A stretch of 64,000 nt of DNA from Cryptomeria japonica. Taxonomy: Eukaryota > Streptophyta > Pinopsida > Cupressales > Cupressaceae. The translations under genes were made by a program, and so were the position numbers. Positions within the stretch are counted from its first letter, which is position 1, and every line of letters starts with the position of its first letter. The stretch lies in contig NC_081406.1 in the NCBI RefSeq assembly GCF_030272615.1, positions 458,704,072-458,768,071 of the forward strand. Direction: 5' to 3'. Shown in pieces: positions 32,936-44,185 of this stretch. A model generated the notes under the pieces. It had not been told where the DNA came from. It saw nothing but the letters and a program-made list of their open reading frames with translations, and did no database searches.

Positions 32936-33611
32936 GGATGGTGGAGATAGAGGTAGATGACAAAGGTGAGGTTCAGTAGCAGAGAGGAGGGTAGTTTAGA
33001 GGAGAGATGGAGAGAGGAGAGACATGCACATGTAGTCAAAGGTAGAGGTGGGCTGCCGTTACAGGCGCCGACAATGCAGGTTCCCAGACAAGGATAGAGA
33101 AAGGGACAAAGTGAGGAGATAGGAGAGGAGGAGGATGAGCTACTATCCTTGAGAAAGATCTACCAAGGATAGGCAAATGAGATTTAGGATCTAGAGAGGG
33201 ATGTGGCTAGGCTCAGGAGTCAGCTGAGGGACACTGAGCAAGAGACGGATCAGGCTATTCAATGCTATATGAAGGATGAGGAGGCATTGAGGGCAGGTAG
33301 GCGAGCAGCAGAGGACATTGGGGTTGGATATTCCTATGTTCTACGAGTAGGGGAGGAGATAACCTACTAGAGAGACTTGTATTATGGAGTTGCGCCTCTT
33401 GATCAGCAGACTAGGAGCTTCCAGATACCATCGTGGGCTACAACAACCACTGGAGGGAGAGATAGGAGTCATGCGTCTAATGGTGGGGTCATGGGTCCTC
33501 CACCACCAATAGATAGAGGGGGAAGGAGAGATGATTCTAGAGCGGGGATTTTCAGGGCTCAAACTCCATCAAGGTCGGTTGGCTCTGAGGGAGGGAGTTC
33601 ATCATAGCCTT
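32936..33611 (+). pseudogene. PMD-gene 3' end, plus-strand copy
   Basis: Only the C-terminal part of a PMD-type protein is present. It reads VARLRSQLRDTEQ, EEALRAGRRAAEDIG and VLRVGEEITY, a coiled-coil stretch, then a Gly/Ser/Pro-rich tail (SNGGVMGPPPPIDRGGRR) to a stop near 33606. The stretch 32936-33373 aligns as an inverted copy of 35067-35560. Stops near 32979, 33099 and 33369 break it. The PMD core itself is missing here. Confidence 0.65.
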
Positions 33612-35050
33612 AGATGGCTCCCAAAGTATTATTTTTTTGTATCATTTTTGTATGATGGTGCAGACACTTTTGAGTGATTGAAGCTATATGATTTTGACAT
33701 CATTGTATCATGAAACTTATGCTTTTTGAGATATTAATATGAGATGATTCATCCTTGCGGAAACTATATGTATATGTACCTATGTGATGTTGCTTCTATG
33801 TGATGTATGTTTCTATGTCTTAATGCAATTTATGATTCTATGATGTATCGATGCTTATGAGATACATGTATCTATGATGTTTACGATAGGAATGTAGTAA
33901 TATATACATGATGAAATTCAATATTTTTACATTCTTTTATGTTTTATATGTTATGAAAATGTGAATGTATGAAATATAGATGAATGTGATAATGCAAATA
34001 ACTATTTACATGATGAGAATGTAAAATGTGCTAACATGTGTTGTGTTATTATTCTGGCATTTTATGTTGTATATGAGAATGCAGATACTAACTAATGATA
34101 TATGCAAGATGCAATGCGATTGTGATATATATATGTATGTATGAAAAGCTAATATGTGATAATGCAGGTGCAATCTACATGAAATGGAGATATTTTTGGC
34201 ATGTCATTATACTCAGTCATGTGATAGTAGGCTACATGGAGTCAGGAAGGATGATGGAGGTCAATCATGAAAGGGGGATGGAAGATAGAAGATATGGAAG
34301 TGAAAGAGATTCTTGTGCTTTATCATCATTGAGCTTTATTATGGCAAATAGGTTATGACAATTGAGGCATAGGTTCGACCCAGAAAATCATTGCACCCAT
34401 TTGCATGGAGATCAAACAGTCACAAACCATTTGCATGGAGATCAGACAGTCACAAACAAGGAATGTCCTAGTTTATACTATACTTAGAGTGTCCTAATAT
34501 CCTTGGACAAGTCACAACATATCCTATCCTCGCCTTTCTAGTCAAAGACATCCTAGAGATAGAATCTCTAGTCAGAGACATCCCGAAAAAGCCAAAAGAC
34601 ATGTCACCAAAAGATAAAATAAAAAGGAAACCAAGACTCGACACCAACATCCATTGTAGTCCTCAAGTTTAGTGTCTCTTATCACTTGCATAAGTCTATT
34701 TAATTTTGATCATAATGTTTACTTTCAAAAAAAGGATAGATAGAACTAAACCATAATGTTGTTTGAGTCTACTGAAAGATTTGATTTGTTGAAGCCCATT
34801 GTTGTTGTTTACATCTCATCTAAAACTGATTTAATCCATAAAATTGATACTTTATTATGAAGAAGATGAAACTTTATTGCTGATCTTTGATGTAAGTGTT
34901 GCTTTATTCTAGATTGTGAGCAGATAGACTGAAGAAAACTGGGAGAAATTGTACTCCTCGAAATGTGTGATACTCTTAGTTCCACACCCATCACTAGACT
35001 TAGGATTTAGGAGCTAATTTATAATGGATGGAAAGGGGTGAAAAGGAAGG
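33612..35050 (+). other. Non-coding AT-rich spacer between inverted PMD copies
   Basis: No gene is supported. 33700-34180 is full of degenerate TATGATGTATC-like words. A perfect-length 30-bp tandem duplication lies at 34398-34457. The right part (34640-35050) is unique-looking AT-rich DNA. Confidence 0.55.
34398..34457 (+). repeat. Two-copy 30-bp tandem repeat
   Basis: The unit CCATTTGCATGGAGATCA... occurs twice in a row with one base difference (AAACAG versus GACAG). Confidence 0.85.
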
Positions 35051-36335
35051 ATTATACAAATAAATAAATATTTTTTAAATCATAGGCTATGTCCTCCCAT
35101 GCTTGTAGAACATAGGCATATTTGGCCCCAGTATCCTTTGTTTCTCGCCTACCTGCCCTTAATGCCTCCTCAGCCTCCGTGTAGCATTGGATAACTAGAT
35201 CCCTCCCGTGCTCAGTGTCCCACAGTTGTATCCTGAGCCTAGCCACATCCCTCTCTAGATCCTGAATCTCATTTTCCTATCCCTAGTAGATCTCTCTCAG
35301 GGATAGTAGCTCATCCTCCTCCTCTCCTCCCTCCTCACCTTGTCCTTGTGGTTGTCCCTGTCCCTGTCCCTGTCCCTGTCTTGGAACCTACATTGTTGGG
35401 ACCTGGAAAGGCAGTACACCTCTACCTATGACTACATGCACCTATCTCTCCTCTCCTCCATCTATTGTCTGAACTACCCTCCTCTCTCCTACTGCACCTC
35501 ACCTCCATCATCTGCCTCCACTTTTACCATCCTCGCTATCATCTCCACCATCCCCACCATCACCCTCTATTATCTCTCCTAGATCTATCAGCCATTGAAA
35601 TGGATGATCTGCCTAATATGCGTTGTACTCGACATCCATCCCTGCATCCTCCACATCTGCCAAAATAACCCAAGGCATGGGACCATCTTGCATTTGTGGC
35701 ACTACCTAATCATAACACAATAACGGACCTAAATGTGGCTGATCTCTCACTATTCGTGCATACATCCCTGAGCCATGTGGCATCCAATGTCTCCTATTGA
35801 ACTTCCTGCATACTCTATCTATCCATTGTCACTCAATGATATATGGTGTCCTCCCGATTAGATACCTAATCCTAAACACATATGGCAGATTGACTACGTC
35901 ATCCTCCCACTCCTCATAATCTCGGTAAGGCCTCCATACTACACTATCTATCTCATCAATCACTTAGCGCCAATACTCTAGCCTCCCAATCTGTGGCTAG
36001 GAAGTAATCATATCATACAAATGTACATAATTCTGCCCATGTTGCCTGCCTCTAAAGTGTATCATTCGTGTAACCAAAAGATGCTCATATGCCCATACCT
36101 GCAATAATGTCACTCCACACCCCAATCCCACTAATCTGTGATACACAAACTGATGCAGCTTGTAACACAAGTGTGATAGTAGACATGACCCCCATGCAAA
36201 ACTGGTGTGCTCAGTCACCAATGTCTCTAGAGTCCTTCCCCATTCCACAACCAACCCTCGTGTCGCCCTGTCCATATAGAAAAACCCATTGATAACTCTT
36301 GCGAGCACCACCGGTAGAGCCAATCCTGTAGCTAT
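35051..36335 (-). pseudogene. PMD gene, minus-strand copy, 3' part
   Basis: Read on the minus strand, this continues the PMD core interrupted at 44186. Blocks: ATGLALPVVLARVINGF, DRATRGLVVEWGRTLETL, FAWGSCLLSHLCYKLHQF and LLQVWAYEHLL, the typical PMD tryptophan-rich region. Then come WRPYRDYEEWEDD, LPYVFRIRYLIGRTPYI and a coiled-coil end, MARLRIQLWDTEHGRDL and EEALRAGRRE (35052-35246). PMD proteins include the Arabidopsis silencing and genome-stability factors MAIN and MAIL1 as well as transposon-borne versions. Stops at about 35985 and in 35600-35850 show decay. A hexamer run of CCCTGT lies at 35353-35378. Confidence 0.8.
36331..36335 (+). repeat. Pol-less element target-site duplication, left copy
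   Basis: GCTAT before the 5' LTR pairs with ACTAT at 44186-44190 (one G->A difference). Joining across them restores the PMD frame as DTMIATG. Confidence 0.85.
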
Positions 36336-37480
36336 TCTTGGCATTTTTTATGTTTATTTTGTGATTGTAATTGATGGACACACACTTGTATTGAGATCCC
36401 CTTTGTATGTATGAGCTAGAGCTCAACCGGTATTTGTTCCAACTAGTATGTTGTATTCTAGTCTTTAGGCTAATGATTTTGCAGAATGTGTTTCCCAGTC
36501 TAAAGCGACATGATGACCCCAAGTGGTTCATAGATCTCAACCGGTACAAGGGAGAAAAGTGGCACAACACATTCTTACCAGTCTTCATTTTTGTCAAACC
36601 AGCAACTGGTATTTTGTATGAACCAGTAATACTCTATGATGAGTTACTAGCTGACATTTTGTGATGAGTTACCAACCCACCGATTCATTGACGATGTCAA
36701 CACACTGACGGTTCTTTTTGTGTCATGTTACTGAGTATGTCTAGATGCATTGAACCTAGGAAATTGTAATGTAATCCTATTGGACCGACATGAAATCAGA
36801 TTCCTTTAAAAGGACATCATGTTTAGGGTTTTGAGTTGTTGAAACTGTTGCTAAAAGGGTTTATGTTGTGGCTAGGGTTTAAGGTGATTGTTGAGTTGTT
36901 ATAAGAGCGATCTTATCTGAGAAGATCAAGTTGTAAACAAAAAGATATAGAGAAGACTGAAGTAATGCTAGAGTGCATTAGCAGTGAACTATACTAGATC
37001 TAATCAAGAAGTTTGTGCTATAAGATAGATCAAACACTTGTTGATTGCTCACATCTTTGACAAGTTTGTAGCCCTTAACTGGGTAGGCCTCAAAGCCTTT
37101 GTAAAATCCTCTAACAAGCTAGTCTTTAATCGGACTTATCTCCTAACAGAGATTGAGATTCCTAACAGGATCTCTTCTGGTGAAGAACATTGTAAGACCT
37201 TAACCAGTCTAACCTTAACCGGTCGAGTCTCTATTCTATAGATAGTGACTTGTGAGTTCCATCTCACTGTGGTTTTTCCCAATTGAGTTTCCACATCAAA
37301 TATCTTGTGTTATGGTTGTATTTCTTTTGTGGGTGAATGCTTTATTCACATTTTGGTTTGCATGTGTGATAACCGGTCTATCTGTTAGACTGTTTTACTA
37401 GTTTATCTTCAGACTGTGTAAGTGTTTAAGGACAAAGATTTTTGGCATACTAATTCACCCCCCCCTCTTAGTATTCATCA
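36336..37480 (+). repeat. Pol-less element 5' LTR
   Basis: 1145 bp; begins TCTTGGCATTTTTT (3' copy TGTTGGCATTTTTG) and ends ATTCATCA. A TATA-like TTTAAAAGG lies near 36806. Hairpins: CCC-TTAACT-GGG 37072; AGGC-CTCAAA-GCCT 37085; AGTCT-TTAATC-GGACT 37121-37136; ATCTC-CTAACA-GAGAT 37138-37153; GAGATTC-CTAACA-GGATCTC 37155-37174; AGACC-TTAACC-AGTCT at about 37195. Confidence 0.9.
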
Positions 37481-37482
37481 AT

Positions 37483-37494
37483 TGGTATCAGAGC
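37483..37494 (+). promoter_or_regulatory. Pol-less element primer binding site (tRNA-iMet)
   Basis: TGGTATCAGAGC, two bases after the 5' LTR, is identical to the copia-2 primer site. Confidence 0.93.
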
Positions 37495-37518
37495 CAACCT
37501 TTCTATAAGTTTAACCAC

Positions 37519-38800
37519 TTGGAAAGAGATATGGGGGAATACACTTTGAGGGAACTTACTCAACGGCTCACAAAGTTTGAGCAAGCCTATGATGATCTTA
37601 TGGTCAAATACAAGGCATCTCAAGCAAAAAGGAGAGAACATGCAGAAAAGTTGATGGAGCTATTTGAAAGTAGTTCTGAAGATGAAGGTAATATGGAAGC
37701 CATGATTGTAGAAGTGAATAAGTTGAATGATTCAAACTCCAATCTGAGAAAGGAGTTAGAAGGACTGACTATCTGGTTGAGTCAAGAGCTTGAAAACCGT
37801 AGGAAAGTTGAAGATCGAGTAAAGGAAAATCATGAGATCTCCAAGTTGAAACAAGAGATTAGTGCACTAACTACTCACCTTCATGGGAGCAGGATGGAAA
37901 AGGAAGACATGCAAGGTGAACTAAACATATCCGTCTCTGAAAATGCAAGTCTAATGGAGACAAATACTGCTATTTCCAAAGAACTCTCTGAGTCAAAGGA
38001 AATACTTGCTAAGTTTGGCAAAAGTACTGTCAAGATAGAGCAAAAGCTTGAGTCATCTAGACCAGCAAAGAATACCAATGGTCTTGGTTTCTCTGGACAT
38101 GAGGAAGGAGAATCCTCAGGAACAAATGCTGAAGCATCAAAGAAGCAACCGACACTCAAAGGAAAAGGTAAGCAAAAATTCAAACCTATTTTCTTTAACT
38201 GTCTTAAAGAAGGACACACTGCCAATGTATGTAGGAGCAAAGCCTACAATAATTTTCCATATTTTATCAACAATGTATCTAGATCCAATAATTTCAATGG
38301 TCATTGTTATGCATGCAACAAGTTTGGGCATAGAGCATCTGAATATAGGTCTGTCATGAACAATACTGGAAGATATCCTCAGAGGACCCAAGGAGCTGGT
38401 CCAGAATCTTTTGTAAACTAGAACCCTAACTGGTTCGATGCCTACAATTATCAGTCAAGCAACAATGGTTATCAATCGGCAACTGGATGGAGAGAAAATT
38501 GTTGGATTTGTCATGGACATGGACACACTGTGGCTACATGTAGAAGGAAGAATGGAAATATGAACAATGGACCTTGGAGAGCACCTAGATTGGTTTGCTA
38601 TCACTACAACAAACCGAGTCACATTGCAAGATTCTGCAGAAGCAGAAAGAGTATATCTGATGATATACCAGTCACTCAGAAAGGAGAAGTTGATGTTAAA
38701 AAAGTTCAAGCGGACATGAACAAAACCTAGAGGAAGAAACCAACAATGTTGGAAGAGGAACCAGTTTCTGCACCTAGTGTGGAAATATTGGAACCAGTAA
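37519..38800 (+). pseudogene. Coiled-coil and zinc-knuckle (gag-like) ORF
   Basis: The ATG at 37519 or 37531 opens a 300-codon frame. Residues 1 to about 185 are heptad-like coiled coil (RLTKFEQAYDDLMVKYKASQ); a Ser/Gly/Lys-rich linker follows. Four knuckle-like units come next: 38191-38232 (first Cys is Phe), 38305-38346 (last Cys is Tyr), 38500-38541 (intact CWICHGHGHTVATC) and 38596-38637 (second Cys is Tyr). A TAG at 38419 lies between units two and three, and others near 38728 and 38803. Its place, just after the primer site, is that of gag, so it may bind the element RNA. It lacks the capsid domain seen in copia-2 gag. Function is inferred. Confidence 0.75.
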
Positions 38801-39251
38801 ACTAAGCTCCAAAGAAGCTTAGGGGGAGCAAACGACGAAATGATTGTGAACCCCTGATTACACTGGTAAAAGACCTTAACCGGTACGTGATACCTGTCGC
38901 TTGGCAGAAGATTGGAAATGGTAAAGGAGGCAAATTAGGGTTTTCGCCCTAATAGAGGAGCATTAATGGTGGTAGGTGAGAGACATGTATAAAAGAATAT
39001 TTCAAATCATTTCTCACTATCTATTTTTGAGTGAAGAAAAGTTTTCAAGTGCAGAGCGAAGAGAAGGCGATTTGAGCTAAGATTTCAAGAAATTGATAAA
39101 TCTTGAAGGAGATTCAAATCCAATTTGCAAACGATCGTGGAGAACACAAAGCGGTGATTCGGCAACCGACGAAGAGTGGAGTGAAGCAAAATCAAGAAGC
39201 CCTAAATTCGCGTTGTAAAGGTATTTTTCATGTTCTTGAAAATACTCAACA
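38801..39251 (+). other. Spacer between the two ORFs of the pol-less element
   Basis: Contains AGCTTAGGGGGAGCAAACG at 38817-38835, a purine-rich stretch like those after copia RNase H, and TATAAAAGAATATT at 38991, which could be a TATA box for a separate transcript of the second ORF about 260 bp upstream of its ATG. Confidence 0.45.
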
Positions 39252-42200
39252 ATGGCTTCCGCATCTCATACCAGTTCTAGTACATCCATTGAGTTGGAAT
39301 GTTTTATTCAGAGGAAGTCCAAATATAATACCTTATCACAAGTTCTAGCTGGAGTCATAGTTGAAGAAGGAATTTCTGATTATATTGATTGCAAAATAGA
39401 AGACCTAGGGTCTTTAGCTATTCACACCTAGTTAGGTTTATTTCGCAGAAAGGACAAAAAGATCAAACCGGAGTTTAGTATCCTAGAGAAGAAGAAACTC
39501 CATAATGCAGTATACTTTCTAGAAGATTTTACGGAGGATCACATTAGGATCATTTTGAGTAGAGTCGACAGTGACAAGATGTACCTGGAGAGGACACATG
39601 ATATCACGCCTCAGGCAATTCATGTAGTCACCGGTTTTTGCAACATAGGGGAAGTGCCAGCCCTAAGAACGGTAAGTAAAACCAAAATGGCCAAGCTCAC
39701 CGGTTCAACAAGTGACTCGTGGGGTATGACAGTTAATCCTATCAAGGATGATCTGGTGAAATACGCCTGGATGGTGATAGGCTACAGAACATTTTCAGCC
39801 AGCAGGATTAATTATGTATCTGATGCAGCAGTAAATGCCGCTTATCGGATGATTAAAGAGGATGCATCTTTTGACTTATGCACCGGTATGCAGAGACAAC
39901 TCTTGTTGAATCTAAAGGCGATCAAATAGGACAATGCACTGAGGTTTAAGTTTGGACAACTACTGATAGGGTTTTTCTTCTATTTCCAAGGTTACTTTCC
40001 TAGAGTAGGAGATGTCTAGTGGCCTCCTGACCAACTGGTAACCAAGCAGATCAAGGAAAGCATACAAGAAATTAGAACTGGTTACCCTGAAGTATTGAAC
40101 AAATATTTTTATGAGTTCAGAAGAAAGATGAGTCAAATGGTAAGGATATTAGGTGATATAGTTAAGAAATATGAAGATGACCTCTGTTTCACCATTCAGG
40201 TGGACAAATGTTTAATGGAGGCTGTTGAGCCTAAAATGGAGGAAGTAGAGCCAATGGGCTATGAAGTTATGTATGATATGCTCGAAGGGTATGCCTCAAC
40301 CCTTATTGCCTCACCTCTTGATCCAAAGGCTAAAAGGACCGGAACCTACTTGGAGAGGATTGCACCGGTTGAAGAACCATCAGTTAAGAAAGGAAAAGAA
40401 CCACAAAGAAAGCCAAAGCAGTGCCTACAGCATCGGCACCAGCTACCACTGCAACTCCAAGATTGACCAAGCAGTCACTGGAAAAGAAGAAACCAGAGGA
40501 GACAATGACAAAAGTCTTTGAAAGAAAAAGGAAGACGAAGACAAATGAACTGGACTCTGAAGAGACCGAGTTTGATGAAAAGGCAAAGAAGGCCAGACAG
40601 AACAAAGAAAATGAAGAAGAATGAACCAGCATCATCCGCACCGGTAAATATTGACATCTCCTTATACATACCTTTGACACATTTTCAAAGGATAGTTAAG
40701 AATATTAGGAGAAAATTGGTTCATGATTTAATAGATTATTATGATGATTTTAGTGATGAGGAAAAGGAAGAAGTATTACAGGAAATCATCATTTATTTGT
40801 GTAAAAATGATCGATCGCCATCAGAGATTAAATCTTAGACACCAAATTCTTTATTTAAAGCATTAGATAATAAATGGCACATTGCCATTGAAAAGGAACA
40901 GGAGACTAGGGAGAAATTCTTTGCACAGTACTTTCCTGACCTCTCAAATTCAAACTTGTTTGATGTGTTGGACCAAAATAAAGGTCTCTTCTTCACAAGG
41001 AGAAGAAGACTCTGGTTGTTAGAGGGGAGAATTGATGATGTTGAAAAAGATACTCATCAGCATATGGATTATGCTATCAATTCTCACAAAGCAAAAAATG
41101 GCCAACCTCCAAGTGGAAAAAGAACTGGCTATTTCCAAACCGGATGAAGTCTTTGATGAGGAAGGAAACCTGGTTGAAGAACCAATCGACACTATTGATG
41201 TCGATGCCCTGGATGTAGATGATGTCACTCAGGGCATACCTTTTGAGGGAATAGAACGGGGGCAACAAGTCGAACAGGGTGGTGAGCAAGCTAAGGACAA
41301 ATAGGAAGCGGCTCAAGAACAGGAAGACAAGAAGAAGAGGGATGAAGATGAGAAAAAGAGAAAAGAGGAAGAGAAGAGAAAAGAGGAAGAGGAGAAATGA
41401 AAAGATCAAGAAGAGAAGAAGCAAGAAGAGGAAAGGAAGAAGAAAGAAGAAGAGGGTAAGGAAGAGAAGAGGAAGAAAGAAGAGGAAGAAAAGAAGAAGA
41501 AGGAAGAGGAAGAAAAGAAGAAGAAGGAAGAGGAAGAGAAGAAGGAAGAGGAAGAAAAGAAGAAGAAGGAAGAGGAATAAAAGAAGAAGAAGGAAGAGGA
41601 AGAGAAGAAAAATATGAAAGAACAAGAAAAGAAGAAGAAGGAAGAAAAAGAGAAAGAAGAGGAAAAGATGAAAGAAGAAGACAAGGAACAAAAGAAAGAA
41701 GCAGAGAAAAGGAAGAAGGCAGAAGCAGACAAGGCAACAAAAGCAATGGAGAGCACTCAGATGCAGACTTCAAAGGAAATCAGGAGTCAAGCCAAACCGG
41801 TTGATATCTCCAGTCCTATCAATCTCCAATCTGCAAGTGAGTCGGAGCTTATGCAAAGCATAAAGGTTTCTTAAGAGTGCCTTGAAATCATTCGCAGGAA
41901 AAAGGAACAGGACATAATTCAGGCGGCTATAGACACCCTTACCAGTTTAATCCCTGGTACCAATCTTCTTAACACTAAATCATCACTAGCACAACTCAAA
42001 CTACTATGTACTGTAGTGGATGATCAAGTGCAAAGCCTGGAAGAAGTAGCTGAGGCAAATGTCAAGAAAGAGCATCAAAAGGCTCTTAACATTGCTCTGG
42101 TGAAAAACATGAATGAGCTTAGGATTGAACTACTGAAAGACCCGAAGGACATAAGGAATGCCTTGGATGAAGGAAACTTGCTACTAAGCAAAATCTATCA

Positions 42201-42627
42201 ACCTCATCTGTTCTGCGATGATGTGCTAGCTAAGAAGCAACAGCTTCAAATGGACTTACAGTCCTACTTGGGCACATTTAAGACATCTTATGATTCCTTT
42301 GCAACATATGGGAAAACCGTTCACCGGTTCCAGATCCAGATAGCCAAAATAGAGCAAGAGATCAGTACACGATCTAAAGATTTGCAAGAGCTACAACTTG
42401 TTTTACTTCCACATCTGCAAATTCTTCAGAAGTGTTATCTGAACCTGGATGCCTTGACAGTCACGTAGGAGCTGAGCGCAATTGATGCCATGGAGGAATA
42501 GGTATACCGAATGCAAACAGAAAAAGAAGTGGCCACCTCTTTACTTGAGTCCTGGTCTCTATCCATGAAACAATTTTTGCAGGACTATAAATCGGTTTTT
42601 AACAAATATTATTCATTGTTGTCATAA
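39252..42627 (+). pseudogene. Long accessory ORF of the pol-less element
   Basis: The ATG at 39252 opens MASASHTSSSTSIELECF. The N-terminal region includes LERTHDITPQAIHVVTGF, DLVKYAWMVIGYRTFSASRI and FKFGQLLIGFFFYFQGYFP-type text; its layout resembles the accessory ORFs of gypsy-1 and the LINE, more weakly than those resemble each other. A charged linker and a very long K/E-rich segment follow (about 41300-41740; KKKKEEEE runs), then a C-terminal coiled-coil region (42016-42468). Stops lie at about 39429, 39927, 40017, 40836, 41302, 41398, 41578, 41872 and 42466, and frameshifts near 40420 and 40620. No pol homology. Function unknown. Confidence 0.68.
41300..41720 (+). repeat. Polypurine GAA/GAG tract inside accessory ORF
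   Basis: Almost all purine on the plus strand for about 420 bp. The stretch 41457-41577 has no pyrimidine that I can see. In frame it codes for K/E runs. Such tracts can form triplex DNA and tend to slip during replication. Confidence 0.85.
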
Positions 42628-42991
42628 ATTTTTTATTTATATCAAATGGAAATAGGGTTGTTCAGCAATACTTTGTCATTGTTGGCAAAGGGGGGGAAGT
42701 ATCTGTTATTGGTTTTAAAATTTTGATCTTCTAATACAGGGGGAGAAGTACTCTATCTATTTTGAACACAAATAGGGAGAAGCATCTGTATTCAAAATTT
42801 TGATATATGTTTTGATATATGCTATATGCTCTAATGTCTCAATGATTATGCTTTGTATGCAAAATTGCTATACATTGTGTCGATTAAGGAATAGCGTATA
42901 TGCTTAGGGGGAGCAATTTTGTTTATGGCAAGTTTTTGTTGAAAAACATTTAGATGTCAAAATTTTATTTTCCTAAGTGTTGCCATCAATG

Positions 42992-43005
42992 CCAAAGGGG
43001 GAGAT
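42992..43005 (+). promoter_or_regulatory. Pol-less element polypurine tract
   Basis: CCAAAGGGGGAGAT right before the 3' LTR; its core is identical to that of copia-1. Confidence 0.88.
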
Positions 43006-44185
43006 TGTTGGCATTTTTGATGTTTATTTTGTGCTTGTCATTGATGGACACACACTTGTATTGAGATCCCCTTTGTATGTATGAGCTAGAGCTCAACAGG
43101 TATTTATTCCAACCGATATGTTGTATTCTAGTCTTTAGAGTAATGATTTTGCAGAATGTGTTTCCCGGTCTAAAGTGGCATGATGACCCCAAGTGGCTCG
43201 TAGATCTTAACTGATACAAGGGAGCAAAGCGGCACAACACATTCTTACCAGTCTTCATTTTTGTCAAATCGGCAACCGGTATTTTGTATGAACCGGTAAT
43301 ACTCTGTGATGAGTTACCAATCAGCATTTTGTGATGAGTTACCAACCCACCGATTGATTGACGATGCCGACACACTTGGTGCTTTTTGTGTCGTGTTACT
43401 GAGTATGTCTAGATTCATTGAACCTAGGAAATTGTAATGTAATCCTATTGGGCTGACATGAAATCAGATTCGTTTAAAAGAACATCATGTCTAGGGTTTT
43501 GAGTTGTTGAAACTATTGGTGAAAGGGTTTATGTTGTGGCTAGGGTTAAGGTGATTGTTGATTTGTTGTAAGAGCAATCTTATCTGAGAAGATCAAGTTG
43601 TAGATAGAAAGAGATAGAGAAGACTGAAGTAATGTTGGAGTGCATTAGCAGTGAACTATACTGGATCTAATCAAGTAGTTTTTGCTATAAGATAGATCAA
43701 ACACTTGTTGATTACTCGCATCTTTGACAAGTCTGTAGCCCTTAACGGAGTAGGCCTCAAAGCCTTTGTAAAATCCTCTAACAAGGTGGTTCACTTCTGT
43801 GAATCTAAAATCCTCTAACAAGGTAGTCTTTAATCGGACTTATCTCCTAACAGAGATTGAGATTCCTAACAAGATCTGTTCTGGTGAAAAACATTGTAAG
43901 ACCTTAACTGGTCTGACCTTAACCGATTTGGTTTCTATTCTGTAGATAGTGACTTGTGAGTTTCATCTCACCGTGGTTTATCCCAGTTGGGTTTCCACGT
44001 TAAATATCTTGTGTTATGGTTGTATTGCTTTTGTGGGTGATTGCTTTATTCGCATTTTGGTTTGCATGTGTGATAATCGGTCTGTCTGTTAGACTATTTT
44101 ACCAATTTATCTTTAGACTGTATAAGTGTTTAAGGACAAAGATTTTTGGCATACTAATTCACCCCCCCCCTCTTAGTATTCATCA
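43006..44185 (+). repeat. Pol-less element 3' LTR
   Basis: 1180 bp, TGTTGGCATTTTTG to ATTCATCA. Relative to the 5' copy it has about 36 extra bases at 43784-43820. These hold one more hairpin (TTCAC-TTCT-GTGAA, 43790-43803) and a second copy of CCT-CTAACA-AGG. Other hairpins are conserved, for example AGACC-TTAACT-GGTCT near 43899. Confidence 0.92.

Larger units (their letters stand above)
36336..44185 (+). mobile_element. LTR retrotransposon without pol (copia-type LTRs)
   Basis: A 7.85-kb element with LTRs at 36336-37480 and 43006-44185, a tRNA-iMet primer site and an AAAGGGGGAGAT polypurine tract. It encodes a coiled-coil/zinc-knuckle protein and a long accessory ORF, but no protease, integrase, RT or RNase H. 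Its LTR ends, primer site and polypurine tract match copia-1, so copia-1-like relatives are the likely source of enzymes. It interrupts the minus-strand PMD gene. Confidence 0.88.

Noticed and set aside
41077-41773. Three long minus-strand ORFs rich in Phe, Leu and Ser
   Set aside because: They are the reverse complement of the polypurine tract in the pol-less element; composition alone explains them.
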